Shown: piece after piece, positions 6,815 to 8,462 of the stretch
How the letters are laid out: each line of letters starts with the position of its first letter
Position numbering within the stretch: the first letter of the stretch is position 1
Assembly: GCF_000966975.1 (NCBI RefSeq)
Contig: NZ_JZWV01000443.1
Coordinates: 1 to 8,462 of the forward strand
Length of the DNA stretch: 8,462 nucleotides
Direction of reading: 5' to 3'
Source of the DNA: Streptomyces katrae
GTDB taxonomy: Bacteria; Actinomycetota; Actinomycetes; Streptomycetales; Streptomycetaceae
The notes under the pieces: model-generated
The model's database searches: none
Told to the model about the DNA's origin: nothing
The model's input: only the letters and a program-made list of their open reading frames with translations
Translations under genes and position numbers: made by a program

Positions 6815-6936
6815 AGTACAGGAGTGGACAGGCGGTCGCCGGAAAAGGTTGTACCGGAATGCTTTGGGTGAAGCTGTGGTGTCGGTCACATGGCGTGCGG
6901 TGCAACCGAGGTACCCGTCCGGCGGTCACACCGGAC
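6815..6936 (+). promoter_or_regulatory. Upstream region of the secreted-protein gene, with a direct repeat
   Basis: These 122 bases between the hairpin and the ATG are less GC-rich than the coding DNA and should hold the promoter. I found no convincing -35/-10 pair; TTGTAC (6849-6854) is a partial -35 match without a partner. The octamer CGGTCACA occurs twice, at 6883-6890 and 6923-6930, exactly 40 bases apart, which is close to four helical turns. GGCGGT (6921-6926) is a weak ribosome-site candidate 10 bases before the ATG and overlaps the second repeat, so a bound protein there could block translation or transcription. Confidence 0.3.
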
Positions 6937-8462
6937 ATGAGACAGCGCATCTCCCTGCTGGCCGCATGCGGCCTGGTGGCCGCGGGACTCGTCACCGTCC
7001 CGGCCGCCGCGGCCCACGCCGCGGAACCCGTCTTCCGGCTGGTCGGCACGCCCGTCGGCCTCTCCCTCCCGCCCGCCCCCGCTACCGGCTCCCCGACGCC
7101 GGTGGCGCTGAACTACCGGCTGGAGGGAACGGCCGGGGCCACCTCCTTCGACGGGGAGTTCACCCTGACCGTCGACCTCTCCATGCTGAACGGCGTGGCG
7201 ACCGTCCAGGAGAGCCCGCGCGCGGCGGTCAAGAAGTGCGCCCCCGCCGGCGCCACGCTCGTCTGCAAGCAGCAGGGCCTGCACCCGGGCGTCCCGGCCG
7301 GCGTGGACCTGGAGGTCACCCCCGGGAAGAAGGCCGGCGTCGGCGTGGTCAGGGTGACTGGCACGGCCGCCGGCGCCACCGTCGAGTCCGGCTCCACCGG
7401 CATCAAGGTCGGCGCACCCGACCTCGTCATGGGCGAGATGCGGCTCAAGAAGGACCTGAAGCCGGGCGAGACCCAGCCCCTGCCGCTCACGTTCAGCAAC
7501 CAGGGCAACGAGCCGGCCAAGGGCATCGTCCTGGAGCTGGAGGCCAGCCGCGGCCTGGAGCTCCCGGAGCGGTACGACAACTGCACCTACCGCACCACCC
7601 GCACCTCGACCACCGCCGTCTGCACCGTCGAGGGCGACTTCGACCCCAAGGCGTCCTACGAGCTGGCCGGCGACAGCCCGCTCCACCTCACGGCCGGGGC
7701 GAACGCCCTGAACGAGCGGTTCGGCTACGCCGTCTACCCGGCGCCCGCCCCGCAGAAGGCCCAGGCGGACGCCGCCAAGCCCGGCACGGACCAGTCGCAG
7801 GCAGGCGGACCGGCGGACCGGGCGGTGCGCAAGCTGACCGCCCGCAAGGCCGCCCCGGTCGCACCCGTCGCCGAGCACGGCCCGGACCTCAACCCGGCCG
7901 ACAACAAGCGCGAGGCCGTCCTCACCGTGGCGAACACCGCGGACTTCGAGGCCCTGCCCCTGACGGTCAAGGGCGCCGCGGGCACCACCGCCAAGGCCGT
8001 CGTCGCCATCCGCAACAACGGCCCGGCCTGGATCGCCGATCAGGGCGGCGCCCCCGCGGCCGTCGTCGACGTGGAGCTCCCCGCGGGCCTCAAGGCCGTC
8101 ACGGCGCCCGCCGCCTGCCGCGCCGTCGGCGACGCCCACTACCGCTGCGCCACCACGCCCTCCGTGCTGGAGAGCGAGAACGCCGAGTTCCCCTTCGAGC
8201 TGAAGATCGAGAAGGCGGTCAAGGACGCCAAGGGCGCCATCCGGGTCGGCGCGGCCGGCCCGAAGGGCGAGCCCCAGCGGCACTCCTTCGACCCGAACCT
8301 GGCCAACAACCTCGCCGCCTTCACGGCGAACCCGACGGCCACCGGCCCCAGCCCCAGCCCGTCCGCCGGCACCGCCTCGCCCAGCGCCTCCACGAGCGCC
8401 TCGGCCTCCCCGGGCACCTCGGCGAGCGCCGGCAGCACCGCCAACGGCGGCAGGAGCGGCGG
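6937..8462 (+). CDS. Secreted, probably cell-wall-attached protein with CARDB/DUF11-like repeats, 3' end missing
   Basis: The frame stays open to the window edge, giving 508 residues without a stop. The N-terminus is a Sec signal: Arg2/Arg4, a hydrophobic core (5-20), and AHA-A with cleavage likely after Ala28. Three beta-rich segments follow: about 31-157, 161-269 and 330-465. The second and third look like repeats; each has a strand pattern such as PLTFSNQGNEPAKGIVLELE or VVAIRNNGPAW, typical of CARDB/DUF11 immunoglobulin-like folds. Each segment holds one cysteine pair (101/110, 216/229, 394/404), probably a disulphide across a hairpin. A Lys/Ala/Pro linker (270-315) separates repeats 2 and 3. 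From about 466 the chain becomes Ser/Ala/Thr/Pro/Gly-rich with PSPSPS and SPSAS units, a wall-spanning stalk. In Streptomyces such stalks commonly end in a sortase LAxTG signal or a membrane helix; neither is in view. I do not recognise a specific function; adhesion or a structural surface role is inference. It has its own upstream region after the terminator. Confidence 0.85.
   Translation, partial: MRQRISLLAACGLVAAGLVTVPAAAAHAAEPVFRLVGTPVGLSLPPAPATGSPTPVALNYRLEGTAGATSFDGEFTLTVDLSMLNGVATVQESPRAAVKKCAPAGATLVCKQQGLHPGVPAGVDLEVTPGKKAGVGVVRVTGTAAGATVESGSTGIKVGAPDLVMGEMRLKKDLKPGETQPLPLTFSNQGNEPAKGIVLELEASRGLELPERYDNCTYRTTRTSTTAVCTVEGDFDPKASYELAGDSPLHLTAGANALNERFGYAVYPAPAPQKAQADAAKPGTDQSQAGGPADRAVRKLTARKAAPVAPVAEHGPDLNPADNKREAVLTVANTADFEALPLTVKGAAGTTAKAVVAIRNNGPAWIADQGGAPAAVVDVELPAGLKAVTAPAACRAVGDAHYRCATTPSVLESENAEFPFELKIEKAVKDAKGAIRVGAAGPKGEPQRHSFDPNLANNLAAFTANPTATGPSPSPSAGTASPSASTSASASPGTSASAGSTANGGRSG

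Noticed and set aside
6958..6969. Lipobox-like LAAC (residues 8-11) in the secreted protein
   Set aside because: Only 10 residues precede the cysteine, too short for a lipoprotein signal, and a normal AHA-A cleavage site follows at residue 28.

Overview
The window reads as chromosomal DNA of a high-GC actinobacterium, most likely Streptomyces or a close relative. The signs are third codon positions that are almost all G or C, GTG starts, hairpin terminators without a T-run, Hanks-type kinases with Pro/Ala-rich linkers, and protein sequences whose closest matches I recall are actinobacterial. All five genes lie on the + strand and fill almost the whole window. Both edge genes are cut: the first has lost its start and the last its end. 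No RNA gene, mobile element, CRISPR array or phage gene was seen.

Region 1 (1-3163) holds two tandem membrane-anchored Ser/Thr protein kinases. The first shows only the C-lobe of its kinase domain, preceded by a long Pro/Ala/Gly-rich stretch where the activation loop should be. The second has a complete, catalytically intact kinase domain. Both have one membrane segment followed by an external domain of about 150 residues. The two external domains resemble each other, so this looks like a duplicated sensor-kinase pair. From memory, S. coelicolor has a tandem kinase cluster (about SCO4775-SCO4779) of which this may be the counterpart; I could not check this.

Region 2 (3164-6814) is a probable two-gene operon. 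It encodes a GabD2-type succinate-semialdehyde dehydrogenase (aldehyde dehydrogenase superfamily) and a cytoplasmic GMC-family flavoprotein of the ChoD ('cholesterol oxidase') type with a striking four-cysteine motif. An inverted repeat and a possible promoter lie before the first gene. A perfect 18-bp-arm hairpin closes the unit. A GMC alcohol oxidase or dehydrogenase beside an aldehyde dehydrogenase suggests a possible alcohol-to-aldehyde-to-acid pathway on a substrate still unknown; this is inference.

Region 3 (6815-8462) has a separate upstream region and then a secreted protein. It carries a signal peptide, beta-sandwich (CARDB/DUF11-like) repeats with three close cysteine pairs, and a Ser/Ala/Thr/Pro-rich stalk that runs off the window. 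This is the layout of Streptomyces cell-wall-anchored proteins, but the anchor itself is not in view.

Nothing here is a clearly new system. The best leads are the cysteine cluster in the GMC enzyme, its pairing with the aldehyde dehydrogenase, the insertion in the first kinase, and the shared sensor domain.
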